From: Ignavibacteria bacterium UBA4661
GTDB taxonomy: Bacteria > Bacteroidota > Ignavibacteria > Kapaibacteriales > UBA4661
DNA length: 6,347 nucleotides
Direction: 5' to 3'
Assembly: GCA_002405405.1 (NCBI GenBank)
Contig: DHLT01000173.1
Location: 6,974 to 13,320 of the forward strand
A program made the position numbers and the translations under genes. Shown here one piece after another: positions 5,788-6,347 of the stretch. The stretch's first letter is position 1. Every line of letters begins with the position of its first letter. The notes below the pieces were generated by a model that saw nothing but the letters and a program-made list of their open reading frames with translations, had not been told where the DNA came from and ran no database searches.

Positions 5788-6347
5788 ATGCCCAAAACCA
5801 AACAAACACTGCATGGCTCGATATTTGTTCGGCAAGGATCGAACAAATTATACATCAAGTTCAAGGGTGTCAATCGTAGCACCGGTTTGGACGATACACC
5901 GGATAACCGCAAAGTAGCCAAAGAGATGCTCCGGCAACTCAACGCTAAACGCTATCTCACCGGTGCATTGCAATACGCACACAGACCAACCATAGAGGAG
6001 CGATGGAGCGAATATAAGGTGGCAAAGATTTCAGCTTTAGAGCCAAAAACACAAAAAGGATACGAAACAGCATACAAAGCAGTATTGGTGAGCCATGCAG
6101 ACAAAATTTGTTCAGTAGAATCACTACGCCATGCTATTCATGAATTCATCGGCACAACAAGCATATCAAATGTGAGTATCAATGTGTATTTGCGGAGCAT
6201 CAGTGCATTTGTGCATTGGTTAGAGCGCAAAGGGTGCATTGATATGTTCCGCGATTATCAAGACTTTTACCGCAAGACACGAAAAAAAATTGTTCAAACA
6301 TGGAGCGATGATGAACTCCGCACGATGTACCGGTATTTCAAAAAAAC
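5788..6347 (+). CDS. tyrosine recombinase / phage-type integrase, N-terminal part
   Basis: An open frame from ATG 5788 to the window edge gives 186 residues. Residues 9-60 (GSIFVRQGSNKLYIKFKG, then KVAKEMLRQL) resemble the arm-type DNA-binding domain of phage integrases: short beta strands and a helix. Residues 68-165 look like the SAM-like core-binding domain (ERWSEYKV; NVYLRSISAFVHWLERKG). WSDDELRTM (172-180) is the usual entry into the catalytic domain. The catalytic Arg-His-Arg-Tyr residues lie beyond the window, so activity cannot be judged. No Shine-Dalgarno is visible; an out-of-frame ATG at 5812 does not open a long frame. Such enzymes integrate and excise phages and genomic islands, so the gene marks this region as mobile or formerly mobile. 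Confidence 0.88.
   Translation, partial: MPKTKQTLHGSIFVRQGSNKLYIKFKGVNRSTGLDDTPDNRKVAKEMLRQLNAKRYLTGALQYAHRPTIEERWSEYKVAKISALEPKTQKGYETAYKAVLVSHADKICSVESLRHAIHEFIGTTSISNVSINVYLRSISAFVHWLERKGCIDMFRDYQDFYRKTRKKIVQTWSDDELRTMYRYFKK

Overview
The window is bacterial DNA, moderately AT-rich by eye, and looks like accessory (island) DNA rather than a housekeeping region. It carries a giant restriction/defence-type helicase, a GIY-YIG-type nuclease-domain gene, a small DUF2442 gene pair and the start of a phage-type tyrosine recombinase. The taxon cannot be fixed from the sequence. Several genes lack a clear Shine-Dalgarno, which would fit a Bacteroidota/Chlorobiota-like host, but this is only a hint.

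Layout. Bases 1-36 (minus) appear to be the first 12 codons of another gene running off the left edge. Bases 97-3474 (minus) encode a 1125-aa PLD-like/SNF2-type helicase with all core motifs intact. Bases 3475-3943 form a 469-bp divergent intergenic region unusually rich in dyad symmetry. It holds an 85-base imperfect inverted repeat, a chain of short perfect hairpins, overlapping candidate promoters for both directions, and a very strong Shine-Dalgarno on the minus strand that precedes only a two-codon frame. Bases 3944-5194 (plus) hold an unrecognised acidic 185-aa ORF and a T5orf172/MUG113-like GIY-YIG domain ORF. These two share one reading frame and are separated by a single TGA and a stop-free, charged linker, so they may be one interrupted gene. 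Bases 5216-5725 (minus) hold a DUF2442 protein preceded by a 71-residue small protein that carries an 11-bp tandem duplication. Bases 5788-6347 (plus) encode the N-terminal 186 residues of a tyrosine recombinase, cut by the window edge.

How the parts may work together (inference): the helicase and the gene beginning at base 36 are probably one minus-strand operon. Helicases of this architecture are commonly found beside DNA methyltransferase or nuclease genes in defence islands. The nuclease-like gene diverges from the same control region. The recombinase suggests the cassette is, or was, mobile. No RNA gene, CRISPR array or insertion sequence was recognised.
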